Shown: positions 47,129 through 56,556 of the stretch, piece after piece
How the letters are laid out: each line of letters begins with the position of its first letter
Numbering within the stretch: the first letter of the stretch is position 1
NCBI RefSeq assembly: GCF_004770895.1
Contig: NZ_RQHS01000016.1
Span: 124,001-188,000, forward strand
DNA length: 64,000 nucleotides
Direction: 5' to 3'
From: Leptospira dzoumogneensis
Lineage (GTDB): Bacteria > Spirochaetota > Leptospiria > Leptospirales > Leptospiraceae
Program-made: the position numbers and the translations under genes
The notes under the pieces: generated by a model
Told to the model about the DNA's origin: nothing
Databases searched by the model: none
Seen by the model: the letters and a program-made list of their open reading frames with translations, nothing else

Positions 47129-47545
47129 ATGTTTAGTTCTCTATTTCCATTAATCGCTTTTACCGCCTGGACCATTCTACTCGTACTCGTCGTAGTATCT
47201 TTTAGAACTGCACAAGTATTGGCAGGCACCAAAAAATCAAATGAGTTCCCTGCATGGATACAACACGGTTCCGATCTGTATTGGAGGATCCACAGAGCTC
47301 ATTTAAACTGCGTAGAAGGTCTTCCAGTTTTTGCAGTTTTAGTTTTAACCTTTATACTTTCAGGATACCAAAACGATACTTTCGATCTTTTAGCTTGGAT
47401 CGTATTCGGAGCAAGAGTGCTGCAAACAAGCGCTCATTTAAGCGGAGGCGGAGTTTGGAATGTGAACGTAAGATTTACCGGATTTATAATCCAATATCTT
47501 TGTTTCACTGCGATGTTAGTGATATTAGTACGTTCCATTCTATAA
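47129..47545 (+). CDS. MAPEG family membrane protein
   Basis: 138 residues, four hydrophobic spans. YWRIHRAHLNCVEGLPVFAV carries the conserved R-x-H-x-N-x-x-E region of MAPEG proteins (glutathione S-transferase/leukotriene C4 synthase-related). In bacteria most act on unknown lipophilic substrates. It is a single gene; the PhoU-like gene follows 55 bases later. Confidence 0.85.
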   Translation: MFSSLFPLIAFTAWTILLVLVVVSFRTAQVLAGTKKSNEFPAWIQHGSDLYWRIHRAHLNCVEGLPVFAVLVLTFILSGYQNDTFDLLAWIVFGARVLQTSAHLSGGGVWNVNVRFTGFIIQYLCFTAMLVILVRSIL

Positions 47546-47599
47546 TTTCAAAAAACCTCTTGACCGTCATGTACATCCGAGGTTAACCTTCGGAGATAC

Positions 47600-48319
47600 A
47601 TGGCCTCCAAGTTCGATTATCTACGCAAAAATCTTTATGCAATGGCGGAGCTGTGTTTGGAGCAGGTCCTGATCTTGGACGACGCGATCGAACAGGAAAA
47701 TCCTGATCTTGCCAAACAAGTAATCGAAAGAGACGATCTGATCGATAGTTTGGAAAAACAAAACGATAACCTCTCTCAAAATGCGATCTTAGAAGCGATC
47801 GCAAACCGTAACTTACTCGGGATGGACCAAATCGATGGAGAAGTTATACTCAAAAAAGACCCGCTTAGATTTGCACTTTCTTCCATTCGTATCAACAGAA
47901 GTTTAGAAAGGATGGGAGACCAGATCGTAAACTGTGCCACCTGCTATAGAAGAGGACTTCTTCCTAAAGGATTTTTCAGACAGGAAGAAATTTTAGATAA
48001 GATGCTCTCAAGGGTTGTCACTCTTGTAGGGATGGCGGTAGAGTCCTTGGTAGAAGAGAAAAATAGATTTTATGGTTCGGTGCATACCGTAGAAGAAGAA
48101 CTGAACAATCTATGTCATGCAGCATTCTTAAAGTTCGTGCTGGATCCTAGACTCGATAAAAACCAATTCGCAGATCTATATAGGATGATATTAGGGATAG
48201 AAAGAGCCGGAGACTATGCGGTAAACATCGCAGAAGAGTTGGTCCGACTAAATACGGGCATGGACATTCGCCATCTTTCCGATCCCGTTCAGGTCACCGA
48301 AAAAAGTAAAGCTTCCTGA
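47600..48319 (+). CDS. PhoU-like phosphate uptake regulator
   Basis: 239 residues, the standard size. Two helical repeats, each with the metal-binding ExxxD-like signature ([14 protein letters not shown] and [15 protein letters not shown]). PhoU binds Pst and PhoR components and lowers phosphate uptake when phosphate is high. No pst genes are in the window, so linkage to a phosphate operon is not shown. Cytoplasmic. Confidence 0.88.
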   Translation: MASKFDYLRKNLYAMAELCLEQVLILDDAIEQENPDLAKQVIERDDLIDSLEKQNDNLSQNAILEAIANRNLLGMDQIDGEVILKKDPLRFALSSIRINRSLERMGDQIVNCATCYRRGLLPKGFFRQEEILDKMLSRVVTLVGMAVESLVEEKNRFYGSVHTVEEELNNLCHAAFLKFVLDPRLDKNQFADLYRMILGIERAGDYAVNIAEELVRLNTGMDIRHLSDPVQVTEKSKAS

Positions 48320-48339
48320 TCTATATTATAAAAATTGAA

Positions 48340-49278
48340 TTATTGCTGAACACAAACCAAGGACTTAGTTACATTACAGAAATCAGGAGTCCCTGTAGAT
48401 ATTCCTCCTACAGTCGGATCCGAGTTCCCTGCAAAATTTCCTTGGAACGAACCTGAACTGGAAGTCCAGCCTTGGCATGTATTTGCAGTAGACCAATCCG
48501 TCTGCAGACCGGTCCAGTATCCTGCGGATGTCGCACTTATCCCACTTCCAGTACTAAAAGCGAATAAAGCATTCGCATCCGTTGCGAATGCTTTTACGAA
48601 AGTACCGCCTGCAAAATCTATATATTCTTTATTCGGCAGTAAAATCCAATCGATCTTAGAAGGCATTGCCCTTCTCCAAGTCCCTGCGACTGCAAAAGTT
48701 TTGTAAGTACCTGAAGGAAGTCCGCTGCCAAAGAGGTTATTCGCCTCATTCTGACAAACAAAGTCCCCCAAACCCCCAACGGCGAAATTTCCAGCATAAG
48801 AAACCGGAGTTGCAAATAAGAATTTATCATTATCCTTTTGTAATATAGAATAAGGTATAGTCTCCGAACTAGGAGTAAGAATGGAGATCACGATAGAATT
48901 GTCGGTAGAATCCGAATCATCCGACGCTCCCGTTATAGTCAAACTTTGAGGAATATTATAATTGGAGGGAGTAAATGTCATCGTTCCGGGAGAAATAGGA
49001 GCGATCGTAGAATTGCTTGTGGAAAAATTGTAAGTCACTGAAGTATCAGGTTTATGGACTAAAGAAATCGATAGGACTAAAGAGCCTCCTTCAGGCAGAG
49101 AATTTCCTCCGGTAATAATAAGCTCTTTATCGCATCCTGTGATAAAACAATTGATAATCGCATTTTCATAATATTCTTGTGTATTCGGGTCTCCGGGATT
49201 TTCGGATCTAATTGCGCAGGATGCCTGAAAAACCGAAAGGCAGATTGCAAAGAGTAAAGAGACCCGCTTTGTATACAT
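48340..49278 (-). CDS. DUF1554 lipoprotein
   Basis: 312 residues. A signal peptide ends FQASC. A Calx-beta-like beta region (about 50-150) comes first, then the DUF1554 domain with WRRAMPSKIDWILLPNKEYI, YWTGLQTDW and the cysteine-bearing TCQGWTSSSG and FCNVTKSLVCVQQ. DUF1554 is common in Leptospira surface or secreted proteins; function unknown. It begins 5 bases after the stop of the nucleotidyltransferase, so it may belong to the same transcript. Confidence 0.88.
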   Translation of the reverse strand: MYTKRVSLLFAICLSVFQASCAIRSENPGDPNTQEYYENAIINCFITGCDKELIITGGNSLPEGGSLVLSISLVHKPDTSVTYNFSTSNSTIAPISPGTMTFTPSNYNIPQSLTITGASDDSDSTDNSIVISILTPSSETIPYSILQKDNDKFLFATPVSYAGNFAVGGLGDFVCQNEANNLFGSGLPSGTYKTFAVAGTWRRAMPSKIDWILLPNKEYIDFAGGTFVKAFATDANALFAFSTGSGISATSAGYWTGLQTDWSTANTCQGWTSSSGSFQGNFAGNSDPTVGGISTGTPDFCNVTKSLVCVQQ

Positions 49279-49283
49279 AAAAC

Positions 49284-49997
49284 TTAAACCGGATCCTTAA
49301 AACGAGAAGACTCCGCACCATTATTGGATCCAAAACCTTCTCCCTGTTCCAAATAACTCTCTAATTCTTCTTTTAGGCCGTGAGGGAGTTGAAGTCCGGA
49401 ACTTTCTATCCTTTCGTTATACTTACTAAAAGAAAATCTATGTCTTGAAGTTCCAAGATAAACGCTTAAAGCTTCCGAGCCCCATTCCAAAATGTCTCGG
49501 ATATATTCCTCATTTTCTTCCAACTTCTCCGCATAAGGAATAAAAAGAGGTCTATTCACAGGGCGGCCGATAGTTCTATAAAATAAAAGCCTGCGAAGAA
49601 CTTCGTGATCCTTCCAATTACCCGTATCAAGGGCTCTCTCTACCATTCTGAGATTGATACAGTCTAAAAATTCGATCTTTAGATTTTCATTCTTCAATCT
49701 TCTGCGAAGACTAGCTTTGATCTCTTCGGACTCGTATAAAAAATTAGGACAATATTCGGGACATTCTTGGTCCTTATGTAAATCACAATAATGTAATAAA
49801 ATACAATCGATATCCGAGGAAGGTTCTACGATCCCGAAATTGATCGAACCTAAAATTTCGACGCCGGTACGAAAGCCCTTATCCTCCAATTCCTTTAAAG
49901 CGATGCGGCAAGCCTGCATTCTTCTTAAAGCTTCTTTGGTATCGTAGTTGCGGTATTTGTTTTTAAGGGCTACGTATTTTTCTATAAGATAGGTCAT
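49284..49997 (-). CDS. Nucleotidyltransferase-fold protein
   Basis: 237 residues. The Pol-beta-like motif is [20 protein letters not shown], with G-S and D-x-D in the metal site. Two short Cys-rich elements ([13 protein letters not shown]) follow. Its start overlaps the upstream esterase gene by 4 bases. Reactions range from nucleotide transfer to tRNA or antibiotic modification; the substrate cannot be told. Confidence 0.75.
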   Translation of the reverse strand: MTYLIEKYVALKNKYRNYDTKEALRRMQACRIALKELEDKGFRTGVEILGSINFGIVEPSSDIDCILLHYCDLHKDQECPEYCPNFLYESEEIKASLRRRLKNENLKIEFLDCINLRMVERALDTGNWKDHEVLRRLLFYRTIGRPVNRPLFIPYAEKLEENEEYIRDILEWGSEALSVYLGTSRHRFSFSKYNERIESSGLQLPHGLKEELESYLEQGEGFGSNNGAESSRFKDPV

Positions 49998-50743
49998 TCG
50001 AACAGTTCTCGCAAATAGCGGTTCATACCGTGTAATACTATCTCCGGGATTTCATGTCCACCCGGAAATGCCAGTAACTCACCTACCCAGCCCGCGTCTT
50101 TTAACACTGTTTCCAATCTTTTCGCGGCAGGATAACCGAGCACAGGGTCCATTCTACCATGACTTTGAAAAAATTTATAGCCGGGAGTTTGTTTCGCATA
50201 CTGAGACCAATGAGTCTCATCCAGCAAAGTTCCCGACAGAATGACAAGACCTTTGGGCTTTTTCTCTGCCTTGAGAGTAATCTCGGTCGCAAGCATGGAC
50301 CCTTGAGAAAAACCACCCAAGATAATACGATCCATTGGAACATCCAAGGCCTGGATCATCTCTTCTACCTTTTGTTTCGCCTCTGCCAGACCGGCCGGAT
50401 AACGTTCAAAAAGTTCGCGAGAGCCTCCCGCAACCATGGCTCTTTGCAACGCCTCCATATCGATAGGGAACCAAGCCTTACCATTATAACCCGGCGCGAT
50501 CGGGACTTCTAAGATCCCATCCGGAAAAATAAAATTTGTTCCCTCGGGAACGTCCATATAAGAATATAAAGGAAGAAGATCGAATGCGTTTGCACCGTAA
50601 CCATGCATAAAGATGACGTAAGGACCTTGTGGATCGCCTGGAATTCGAGCGGCTTTAACAGGACCTAATTGGACGAGCGGGATATCATACATGGTTTCCT
50701 TGTAAGGGAAGGTCTTGAAATTGGCAATACCATTCCGGAACAC
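49994..50743 (-). CDS. Alpha/beta hydrolase, phospholipase/carboxylesterase type
   Basis: 249 residues (an in-frame ATG at 50692 would drop the first 17). The nucleophile elbow is [15 protein letters not shown], with the oxyanion region [17 protein letters not shown], an Asp in [13 protein letters not shown] and a His in [10 protein letters not shown], all as in acyl-protein thioesterase/carboxylesterase proteins. No signal peptide. It leads the three-gene minus-strand group with the nucleotidyltransferase and DUF1554 genes. Confidence 0.88.
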   Translation of the reverse strand: MFRNGIANFKTFPYKETMYDIPLVQLGPVKAARIPGDPQGPYVIFMHGYGANAFDLLPLYSYMDVPEGTNFIFPDGILEVPIAPGYNGKAWFPIDMEALQRAMVAGGSRELFERYPAGLAEAKQKVEEMIQALDVPMDRIILGGFSQGSMLATEITLKAEKKPKGLVILSGTLLDETHWSQYAKQTPGYKFFQSHGRMDPVLGYPAAKRLETVLKDAGWVGELLAFPGGHEIPEIVLHGMNRYLRELFE

Positions 50744-50874
50744 TTTTATAGGATCTAATCGTAAATCCTAATAACCGAAGAAAATATTAGAATTTTCAAA
50801 GGTATTTCATTAAAATTTAATGGTCTATGTGAAAAAATCAAATTTCTGTTAGGTTATCTGAAAGAAAGTTGTTT

Positions 50875-51675
50875 ATGCGAAATTTTATACTAATTTTTAT
50901 ATGCTCTATTTTTATCCAAAACTGCGGAATTGTACTTCTTACTCAGGACTTAAATCCTGAAAAAGATAATTTTTCAACTTTAGCAAGACTAGTACTCGCA
51001 ATAGTTCCTGCAGGATCATTGATCCATTACTTTCCAATGGATGATACTATATTCCCCAACGATGTAACACAAAACGGTTTAGACATGAACTCATACGGAG
51101 TCGATATGCCGGTATTAGTTTCCGATCGTTTCGGCGTCCCAAATCACGCACTCTATTACAACGGAGCGGCCGGAACAGGAGCAACCACCCAAAGCGCAGC
51201 TAACGGAAACCAGGTCTTGGACGGAAGTACTTCTTCTTATACGATCAGCTTTTGGGCAAAGGGAACTTATCCTGCTTCCCCCGGCGGAGGAAGTATGGGG
51301 ATTTTTATAGCACAGGGAAACGGCTTCGGGATCCAATATTATAAAAATTATCCGTCTTCTTGCGGATCACTTAGGGCTTTCACTAATAATGGAAGTGTGG
51401 GAGATGTGGATCTAATCGGCCCATGCAATTTTGTCCCGGAAATTTGGCACCAGATTATCTTTGTCTGGGATTTGGAACAATCGACCGCAAGTTTATATGT
51501 GGATAATATCTTGATCGCTCAACAAACAAATACAGGCAGTCAGAGACCTTGGAATGTGAACGCAAAGTTATCTTTCGCATATTCCCCCTTAGGCAGCAAT
51601 TACGTAGAAGTAACGATAGACGAATTTAAAATTTATAATATGGCCTTGTCGCCGAATCGATATTGGATGCCCTAG
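50875..51675 (+). CDS. LamG/concanavalin-like lectin lipoprotein
   Basis: 266 residues from the ATG at 50875 (a TTG at 50869 is also possible). Signal ends FIQNC. A LamG-like jelly-roll domain follows: LIHYFPMDDTIFPNDV, SYTISFWAKGTY, WHQIIFVWDLEQSTASLYVD and VEVTIDEFKIYNMALS. Such domains bind carbohydrates or calcium on the cell surface. Single gene, flanked downstream by a CACGCAGAG-type repeat. Confidence 0.82.
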   Translation: MRNFILIFICSIFIQNCGIVLLTQDLNPEKDNFSTLARLVLAIVPAGSLIHYFPMDDTIFPNDVTQNGLDMNSYGVDMPVLVSDRFGVPNHALYYNGAAGTGATTQSAANGNQVLDGSTSSYTISFWAKGTYPASPGGGSMGIFIAQGNGFGIQYYKNYPSSCGSLRAFTNNGSVGDVDLIGPCNFVPEIWHQIIFVWDLEQSTASLYVDNILIAQQTNTGSQRPWNVNAKLSFAYSPLGSNYVEVTIDEFKIYNMALSPNRYWMP

Positions 51676-51694
51676 CCGGATTCGAAATCTTAAC

Positions 51695-51753
51695 AAGCTG
51701 CGATTCCCACGCAGAGGATAGAGCGCTTGCATGGGCGAAGGTCCGTAAAAACA
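51695..51753 (+). repeat. CACGCAGAG-type repeat, copy 2
   Basis: AAGCTGCGATTCCCACGCAG then GCGCTTGCATGGGCGAAGGT; the same pair of blocks recurs at 58526-58592 with small changes. It lies in the gap between two convergent genes. Confidence 0.6.
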
Positions 51754-51754
51754 A

Positions 51755-52918
51755 CTAACGCTTTTTTGCAGTCTTAGGTTTTGGCTTTTTTTTAATTTTA
51801 GGCAATTGGTCCTGAACGGCTTTAAAATATTCGCAGACAAGATGATCCGACCAAGAGATCGCTTTCCATCCTTCAAAATATGCGATATGGCTTCCCCTTT
51901 TCGTATAAACATGGATCGAATTCGGAAGGTTTTCCAGCCAATGTAAATTTTCTAAAACATTCTGATTTATGCAGATGGGATCATCCTTTGCATTCAAAAT
52001 CATAATCGGAGTTCGGATATTTTTCATTACCAGTGCGGGGTTCGAATACCGGTAATATTCTTCCTTATCTTCAAAACCGGAGAGCCTGTGCAAACGATCC
52101 TGGAATTCGCCTAAGGTTCTGGATTCCATCACTTCCTGAAATCCTCCCACTGCAGATAAGGTTTCATAATGACGTTTCAAAAAATAATGAATCAGCCTTT
52201 GGCCCATGATCTTACTGTAAACCGGATGGACCCTATGAAATGCCCTTTCAATATCGTATGCCGGAGAAATTGCTACTGCGGCATCCAATAAACTTTTCGT
52301 TCCGGATTCTCCCAGGTATCGAGCAAGCAACCCGGAACCCGCAGAAATTCCTACTCCAAACAGAGGACTATTGGGAAATCGTTTTTTAATATATAAAAGT
52401 TGCTCTTTTAAATCCGAACTAGACCCCATTGTGTTTATTTGCGGCTTAGGGAGAGGAAGATTCCCATGTCCCCTCCTAATACAAACCACAGAAGCCCATT
52501 TCAACTGGGTCCGAATTGCTTTCACAATAGACTTAACGTCTTGCTCGTCCCCACTGATTGTATGAAAGACAATCACGATCGGATCGGAATCCGTTTTTTT
52601 CTTTCCATCAATATTGGACCAGGCAAGTCCAGTGACGCCTCTATCTTTCATTCTAAGATGTTCCAACTTATCGTAATGAAAAAATTCGGAACGATATTCT
52701 CTAAAAAGTAAGAGAGCCAGCATTAGATGATTATTAAAACACCAGAACGTAGGAAAATATTTTCTAGTTAAACGAGGACAATTTGCAATTACTCTCCTCA
52801 CAAACTCGCCTTCGCTGAACTGAAGAACAGGTTTTTCTATCACCTCAAGAAAATAGTAAAATGTAAATGCTAGAATGAGAAATAAAATAAGATAAACAAT
52901 AGAGAAGAACGAGAGCAT
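51755..52918 (-). CDS. YheT-like alpha/beta hydrolase
   Basis: 387 residues. An N-terminal membrane span (residues ~3-22) precedes an alpha/beta hydrolase of the YheT/ABHD group: VFHTISGDEQDVKSIVKAIR, VVCIRRGHGNLPLP, and a nucleophile region FGVGISAGSGLLARYLGESG. NAKDDPICINQNVLENLHWL gives the Asp site and TKRGSHIAYFEGW the His. Members hydrolyse lipids or esters; substrate unknown. Lys-rich C-terminus (KIKKKPKPKTAKKR). Confidence 0.85.
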   Translation of the reverse strand: MLSFFSIVYLILFLILAFTFYYFLEVIEKPVLQFSEGEFVRRVIANCPRLTRKYFPTFWCFNNHLMLALLLFREYRSEFFHYDKLEHLRMKDRGVTGLAWSNIDGKKKTDSDPIVIVFHTISGDEQDVKSIVKAIRTQLKWASVVCIRRGHGNLPLPKPQINTMGSSSDLKEQLLYIKKRFPNSPLFGVGISAGSGLLARYLGESGTKSLLDAAVAISPAYDIERAFHRVHPVYSKIMGQRLIHYFLKRHYETLSAVGGFQEVMESRTLGEFQDRLHRLSGFEDKEEYYRYSNPALVMKNIRTPIMILNAKDDPICINQNVLENLHWLENLPNSIHVYTKRGSHIAYFEGWKAISWSDHLVCEYFKAVQDQLPKIKKKPKPKTAKKR

Positions 52919-53004
52919 TCAAGAATCCAAATGAAAATACTTTAGGAAAGAATAGGCAGAGAAAGGCTATGGTCTATTACTTTATGATTTTTAGTATCTA
53001 GGCA

Positions 53005-53112
53005 GGGGGAGGTCATGTAGGGGGAAGTATCCCCCTCGCTTCAGCCGCGTTACACGCGTCTTACGCTACCCCCTCTCCGGGAATCTACCGCTTCGAACCC
53101 CCCGGACCGGAT
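53005..53112 (+). repeat. GGGGGAG/CTCCCCC element, copy 1 (left edge of Rhs array)
   Basis: Starts with GGGGGAGGTC, has a spacer, then CCCCCTCGCTTCAGCCGCG, TTACACGCGTCTTACGCTAC and ends CCCGGACCGGATT. The same blocks form copies at 55850 and 58367, where they sit at the ends of truncated Rhs cores. This copy marks the distal edge of the array. Confidence 0.7.
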
Positions 53113-53155
53113 TTTTTTCAATCCGAAACATTGCTTTTCTTTCCAAATTTAAAAA

Positions 53156-53191
53156 AGCTGCGTTCTCACGCAGAGGCACTGAGACGCGGAG
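53156..53191 (+). repeat. CACGCAGAG-type repeat, copy 3
   Basis: AGCTGCGTTCTCACGCAGAG then GACGCGGAG, related to the copies at 51695 and 58526. It directly follows the GC-rich element. Confidence 0.6.
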
Positions 53192-53935
53192 ATTATGACT
53201 TTGTTTTTCCCTGTGTCCTTTGTGAACTCCGTGCGATTATATTCCAGGGTTCGCACAGAGACCACGGAGTTCACTGAGAGGGTAGAAAGAATATGGTTAC
53301 GCGGGCTGCATTGGCGAACATACGCAAAGCCGCCCTCGAATAACAATCATCTTCATTTGTAGGAATTCCTACACGTGAGGAGGGTGAGAAAATTGATTGT
53401 ATAATTAGAAATCTGTGATAGAGGATTTTTTTGAGTAATTCATAGAACCGCCACCATCCCCCACCCAAAAGGGCGGGATTTTACCCGCCAGCTTTAAGCG
53501 GAATCGAATTTCCGTTCGACAAATTACCTTAGGAACTCCTACTCGAGACCCTCCTCAAACTTAAGCGTCATTCACTTGGAAACCTTTCGGGTGTGGTTTT
53601 CCTTCTTCTACCCTTATGGAGGCTTTGTAGAAATTGTTTGGCTACAACCTTAGGTTGGCGAGGAGAGCCTTTTATAGATTACTTAAATGTGCGAAACATT
53701 TAAGACGTTATTCACACTTCTTACTGTATGCAGGTTGTGATAACTCAGTTCGCAAGAATTCTTCAAATTCAAACGACCAGTCGATTCCTGTCTTTCCCAT
53801 TTGAATATTTTACGCGTTGAAGGAAAAATTGAACAGGGGTGGTTTGTTGGACAGCCATGAAACATGAACGAAGGACTCCATTTCAAGTCTTCGTCGAAGG
53901 TATTAAGATAAAAGAATCGGCGGCAAACCACTCTT
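53192..53935. repeat. Repeat-rich gap beyond the Rhs array
   Basis: No gene is supported here. It holds an exact inverted repeat GTGAACTCCGTG/CACGGAGTTCAC (53222-53274), the palindrome TGTAGGAATTCCTACA (53358-53373), and a block around 53350-53420 that resembles 58628-58690. A block at about 53585-53670 (GGCTACAACCTTAGGTTGGC) resembles 56260-56305 downstream of the second immunity-like gene. Short open frames here overlap these repeats and have no protein character. Confidence 0.5.
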
Positions 53936-54238
53936 TTAATCCTCCTTTCTTTCGTATATCCAAATTCCCTTATTCTTAATATTTGATAAAGAATCTGCAA
54001 AATACAAGCATACTTCCTCAACCTTCTGAAAATTCAGATCTGCAAGAACATTCGATGTAACTTCACTTAAATTTTCATAATCGGAATCCTCCGGCTCTCG
54101 ATCTAAATAGGCTGTAACACGTAAGAATTGTAATCCTTCATATTCTACAATAATAGCCCGTATAGAATGATAAACCATTCCAAGAAGTGCTCTCTGAAGT
54201 GATAAGAGCAAATTAATTCTTAAATCGGAATCATGCAT
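53936..54238 (-). CDS. Probable immunity protein for the Ntox50-like tip
   Basis: 100 residues, soluble. The sequence DLRINLLLSLQRALLGMVYH and AYLDREPEDSDYENLSEVTS, with an alternating acidic pattern and FADSLSNIKNKGIWIYERKE end, resembles small proteins often seen next to polymorphic toxins. It starts 14 bases after the stop of the Rhs orphan whose tip matches Ntox50, the place of an immunity gene. The role is inferred from place and general form. Confidence 0.7.
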   Translation of the reverse strand: MHDSDLRINLLLSLQRALLGMVYHSIRAIIVEYEGLQFLRVTAYLDREPEDSDYENLSEVTSNVLADLNFQKVEEVCLYFADSLSNIKNKGIWIYERKED

Positions 54239-54252
54239 TTATTCTTTTACCA

Positions 54253-55650
54253 TCAATTAGGATTAGAAGGAATAATGTGCGCACCAGTACCACTATTATG
54301 AATCATGCCTTTTTTAGTAACAGTACCTTTACCAGTTTTAGGATCAACAGTTTCACCTATTGTTTTACCAAAATCGACTCTTGTCTTAACGTCATTTACC
54401 GTTTCAGCCGATTTTACCCTTCCTGCATGGAAATCATCAAGCAATTGCTGGGCATTCTCAGTTAAAACACTATTACCTTTTCTAAAATTATTATGACCAC
54501 GGATATGTTTTCCTTGTTTCCCTTCATGAATTGTCTTAGATATGTGACCGAATCGTTTTTTAAAATTCGCTATCCGTAGCGTTCTCCCGATTGACGTGCC
54601 TTTCGGGCCGCCAGTCACCCCACCGACAACACTACCTGTGAAATCAACAGCTAAATCAGCTTTCTCACTCGTCGTTAACGGGTCATTATTAGAATATCGT
54701 CCCGCTACATAACCAACTGTAGCTCCTGTTGAGAATACTCCACCTCCCAACATCATGTATCCGAGTGGAACTCCAAGTGTCCCGCCGGAAGTAATCAAAG
54801 CAGCAGTTGATGCAGTATAACCCATTCCGATAAATGCGCTTTGATAAAACTTGCTCATCATTTCATATTTATTATCTTGAATAAGGCCCAAAGTTGATCT
54901 ATAGCCTGTAACATGAATTGTATAGTCGCCATTTTTATCATAATGTACATTCCGACGTTGGTTTAACATTTTGCCAAGATCACCTTCATGCCCGGTCGGA
55001 TCCTTATACAGAATCGGATTTCCAGCAACATACATAAAGCGGTTCCAGTTCTGAGTAACGACACCTCGCTCTGGAATCACACTATCCGCGCTTGTAAACC
55101 TCGCGATCTGCGGATCGTAATATCTTGCATTATAAAAATAGAAATTAGTCTCTCTATCTAACTCTTGGGAGTTATACTTAGGAGCAAAGTCCAGAGTTCC
55201 TCTTTGGACAAGAGTCTCTCCATAAGGCTCATACTGCATTCTTGAGAGGGTATGAGCACCTTCATCCAAAACATGAGCAACAGAGTCTACCTGATCCGTT
55301 AAGAAATACGCAGTGACTCCATCTTCATTTAGAGCAGCGATCCGCACTCCGTTTAAATAAACGTTATTAATAGAGCTTAAGATATTGGTTTCTTCAGAAT
55401 ATTCTAAGCCGTAGAATTTACTTGGATACAGGATCTCCTGGTTTTTGAAAGAAGCACCACTTGGAACTAATGCTTTCTTGCGAACTCTGAATCCACCTTC
55501 GTCATAATAATAGTTACCGATAGTGGTGCTGAGTGCATCTTGGACCTGAGTGATCCTATTCTGGGAATCTACTGTGATCGTCTTGGTCAGGTCTTTGAAA
55601 TTATCCCGCTGGTAAGTCATGTTCCCGGAGGAATCGTAGCTCATGACCAA
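54253..55650 (-). CDS. Orphan Rhs module with Ntox50-like tip (5'-truncated)
   Basis: 465 residues counted from a TTG; the Rhs core frame stays open upstream to about 55838 but has no ATG, so the module seems to lack its own start. Residues ~1-220 are the Rhs core, ending YVAGNPILYKDPTGH. The tip (~245 residues) starts with a Gly/Ala-rich hydrophobic region (TLGVPLGYMMLGGGVFSTG) and ends with a ~95-residue domain: KQGKHIRGHNNFRKGNSVLT, VDFGKTIGETVDPKTGKGT and NSGTGAHIIPSNPN, closely matching the bacterial polymorphic toxin type 50 pattern as I remember it. Predicted nuclease toxin. Confidence 0.82.
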   Translation of the reverse strand: MVMSYDSSGNMTYQRDNFKDLTKTITVDSQNRITQVQDALSTTIGNYYYDEGGFRVRKKALVPSGASFKNQEILYPSKFYGLEYSEETNILSSINNVYLNGVRIAALNEDGVTAYFLTDQVDSVAHVLDEGAHTLSRMQYEPYGETLVQRGTLDFAPKYNSQELDRETNFYFYNARYYDPQIARFTSADSVIPERGVVTQNWNRFMYVAGNPILYKDPTGHEGDLGKMLNQRRNVHYDKNGDYTIHVTGYRSTLGLIQDNKYEMMSKFYQSAFIGMGYTASTAALITSGGTLGVPLGYMMLGGGVFSTGATVGYVAGRYSNNDPLTTSEKADLAVDFTGSVVGGVTGGPKGTSIGRTLRIANFKKRFGHISKTIHEGKQGKHIRGHNNFRKGNSVLTENAQQLLDDFHAGRVKSAETVNDVKTRVDFGKTIGETVDPKTGKGTVTKKGMIHNSGTGAHIIPSNPN

Positions 55651-55849
55651 GCGATTATTTCCACTTTGGGTGGAATCGATCTGTGTGACTTGGTGGTTGG
55701 AATATTGGTAATTCCACTCGTCTATGAGGGTATTATCGTTAAAGTTATGATTTCGTTTTGCGAGTAGGTTCCCGTTCTTTGCGTATGCAAAACTTTGGCG
55801 GAAGGTTTTTGTGTAATTGTCTGCAGATTCTTGGTATTTATGATATATT

Positions 55850-55940
55850 GGGGGAGGTCTCCCCCTCGCTTCAGCCGCGTTACACGCGTCTTACGCTACC
55901 CCTCTCCGGGAATCCAAAGCTCCGAACCCCGGACCGGATT
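55850..55940 (+). repeat. GGGGGAG/CTCCCCC element, copy 2 (breakpoint of orphan core 1)
   Basis: GGGGGAGGTCTCCCCC (a 7-2-7 palindrome) follows GATATATT, and CTCGCTTCAGCCGCGTTACA, CGCGTCTTACGCTACCCC and CCCGGACCGGATT complete it. The homology of the orphan Rhs core to the long Rhs gene stops ~12 bases before it. It is followed by a CAGAGACGCTAAGACGCGG repeat at 55977-55995. Confidence 0.72.
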
Positions 55941-56319
55941 TGCGCCTTAACTCATTTTTACTCATGCAGAGACGCTAAGACGCGGCGAGTGGAGTGAAGC
56001 GGTTCGAATTAATTTGGAAGTTTTAGGAGAAGTTTTTTGTGATCTGATAGTCATAGGCGAAGATTCGTAAGACTCGCCAGCAAGCAAGAAACCCAGCATT
56101 CTGATTGAAAATTATATTTCTATGATTTAATCTTAGCGAAAACTGTAATCCGCAGACCCCATGCTAGTTGTTCTCTTAAGTCCTTTCCTAACCCGAGCCT
56201 CATCCAACTAATTACTTTGTAGCGAAATTTCCTTCTGCCTCTCATTGAAGGTTCTCCTTTTTCTCGAATTCCTTTCGCTACAATCTTAGGTCTGCAAGGG
56301 GAGTTTTTCTGTTTAATCT
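55941..56319. other. Intergenic spacer between orphan modules
   Basis: No gene seen in this ~380-base gap. A CACGCAGAG-type fragment is at 55971-55990. A block near 56260-56305 (CGCTACAATCTTAGGTCTGC) resembles the one downstream of the third immunity-like gene at 53630-53665. The rest is AT-rich and non-coding. Confidence 0.45.
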
Positions 56320-56556
56320 TTATATCTTTTTTTCAAAATAAAAGTAAATATCAATAATACCAAAAAGTAAGAACATAATGCCTGCTATTTTAATATTTAT
56401 AGTAAACCTTCGAGAACTAAAAAATCTTTTCAAATCTCCTTCTTCATACTGTGATTCTGAGGAATTTTGAATTAGTGAAGTTTTAAAGAGCAGAAAATAT
56501 GCAATTAGGAACTTAGATAAACATTTTATAATGATGCCTAAATCATTACCATCCAT
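56320..56556 (-). CDS. Small membrane protein, possible immunity protein 2
   Basis: 78 residues with two hydrophobic spans (about 8-25 and 55-73) and a polar middle. Its ATG lies within the last codons of the Rhs orphan, an 11-base overlap that would couple their translation. Not a recognised family. Position right after a tip, and membrane location, suggest an immunity protein against a membrane-acting or translocated toxin; inference only. Confidence 0.6.
   Translation of the reverse strand: MDGNDLGIIIKCLSKFLIAYFLLFKTSLIQNSSESQYEEGDLKRFFSSRRFTINIKIAGIMFLLFGIIDIYFYFEKKI

Noticed and set aside
53683..54021. A 112-residue open frame on the minus strand
   Set aside because: It overlaps the immunity-like gene in another frame and has no protein-like composition.
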